Part shown: positions 5,174-5,600 of the stretch, piece by piece
Layout of the letters: the number at the start of each line of letters is the position of its first letter
Position numbering within the stretch: position 1 is the first letter of the stretch
DNA from: Chloroflexota bacterium
Lineage (GTDB): Bacteria > Chloroflexota > Dehalococcoidia > UBA3495
Reading direction: 5' to 3'
DNA: 5,600 nucleotides
NCBI GenBank assembly: GCA_022563275.1
Contig: JADFNR010000020.1
Location: forward strand, 28,678-34,277
Translations under genes and position numbers: made by a program
Notes under the pieces: model-generated
The model's input: only the letters and a program-made list of their open reading frames with translations
Databases searched by the model: none
What the model was told of the DNA's origin: nothing

Positions 5174-5458
5174 TTACCTCACCCGGCTGGTCCGCTCGGA
5201 CCGTGATATATGCCCACGGAAAGTCCTGGTGGGAGAGAATTCCCCCAACCGGTGGCCAACCATATTCTCCGTGACAAAGACCGGCACGTGCCGGCGTCCG
5301 TCGTGCACTCCGAAGGTCATTCCGACCATCTCGGGCATGATCATGGAGGAGCGAGCCCACGTCCTGATGACCGTATTGGCCCCAGAGCGTTGCACCGCTT
5401 CCACGTGTTTCATCAGTTTGGGATGTACGTACGGTCCCTTTTTTATCGATCGCGACAT
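5174..5458 (-). CDS. rpsS: 30S ribosomal protein S19
   Basis: S19 binds the 3' domain of 16S rRNA in the small-subunit head, forms a complex with S13 and contacts the L5 region of the large subunit. The 94-residue length is typical. The sequence opens [20 protein letters not shown], followed by [51 protein letters not shown] (33-83), the family's core. The frame remains open upstream to 5593, but that part lies over rplB and has no S19 similarity. ATG at 5458, with AGGAG 8 bases upstream in the end of rplB, is the right start. It begins 1 base after the rplB stop, and the stop is 4 bases before the rplV start. Confidence 0.98.
   Translation of the reverse strand: MSRSIKKGPYVHPKLMKHVEAVQRSGANTVIRTWARSSMIMPEMVGMTFGVHDGRRHVPVFVTENMVGHRLGEFSPTRTFRGHISRSERTSRVR
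5177..5184 (-). promoter_or_regulatory. Ribosome binding site deciding the TTG start of rplV
   Basis: GGGTGAGG on the minus strand lies 7 bases before TTG at 5169 and runs up to the rpsS stop codon. Since no ATG or GTG lies near the conserved L22 N-terminus, this purine-rich site supports TTG initiation coupled to the end of rpsS. Confidence 0.65.
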
Positions 5459-5459
5459 C

Positions 5460-5600
5460 CTAGCGTCTCCTGGTCCTGCGCATGATAAATTTGCTGGACG
5501 CCTTCTTCTTGCGCCGTGTCTTGTAACCCAAGGTCGGTTTGCCCCAGGGCGTTTTGGGCCCCGGCATGCCGATGGGAGAACGTCCCTCGCCACCGCCGTG
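5460..5600 (-). CDS. rplB: 50S ribosomal protein L2, C-terminal end (cut by window edge)
   Basis: L2 is a core 23S rRNA-binding protein needed for subunit association and an active peptidyl-transferase centre. Only the last 46 residues and the TAG stop are visible; the family is about 275 residues. They begin with the highly conserved HGGGEGR motif, a region reaching towards the peptidyl-transferase centre, then [21 protein letters not shown] and the basic ending [16 protein letters not shown]. These match the L2 C-terminus clearly. The gene continues past the right edge. rpsS starts 1 base after the stop, and its ribosome binding site lies inside the last L2 codons. Confidence 0.97.
   Translation of the reverse strand, partial: HGGGEGRSPIGMPGPKTPWGKPTLGYKTRRKKKASSKFIMRRTRRR

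Noticed and set aside
5459..5593. Upstream-extended start for rpsS (to 5593)
   Set aside because: The extra 45 residues overlap the conserved rplB C-terminus and have no S19 similarity; the ATG at 5458 has a good AGGAG site.

Overview
The window is a bacterial ribosomal-protein cluster read entirely from the minus strand, so the first-transcribed gene lies at the right-hand end. In transcription order the genes are rplB (L2, 3' end only), rpsS (S19), rplV (L22), rpsC (S3), rplP (L16), rpmC (L29), rpsQ (S17), rplN (L14), rplX (L24), rplE (L5), rpsN (S14, zinc type), rpsH (S8) and rplF (L6, 5' part only). This is the usual bacterial order of the tail of the S10 operon running without a break into the spc operon. 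The window is packed: neighbours overlap by 1 to 11 bases or sit 1 to 21 bases apart. The single larger gap is 105 bases between rpsN and rpsH. No transposon, RNA gene, CRISPR array, clear promoter or terminator was seen.

The organism is a bacterium, judged by gene order, Shine-Dalgarno sites and bacterial protein types. S14 is the short C4 zinc form and L24 carries a zinc-ribbon insert. Several starts are GTG or TTG, and the DNA is fairly GC-rich by eye. This is compatible with a Chloroflexota-like lineage, but that placement is a low-confidence impression, not something the window proves.

The cores of all thirteen proteins look intact and ordinary. The unusual content lies in extensions attached to three of them. 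S17 has a normal core of about 85 to 90 residues followed by about 190 residues of Glu/Ala/Pro-rich repeats, with no Lys or Arg for 150 residues. L5 has a 90-residue N-terminal extension, acidic, then Arg/Gly-rich, then proline-rich, and there is no alternative start at the core. S3 ends in a 32-residue acidic tail where the E. coli protein has a basic one. The S17 tail is encoded by tandem DNA repeats of 27 and 54 bases, which suggests growth by slippage or unequal exchange.

All products act in ribosome assembly and translation, and tight coupling of the genes would keep their output balanced. I see no new multi-gene system here. The observations most worth following up are the acidic extensions and the small structured gap between rpsN and rpsH.
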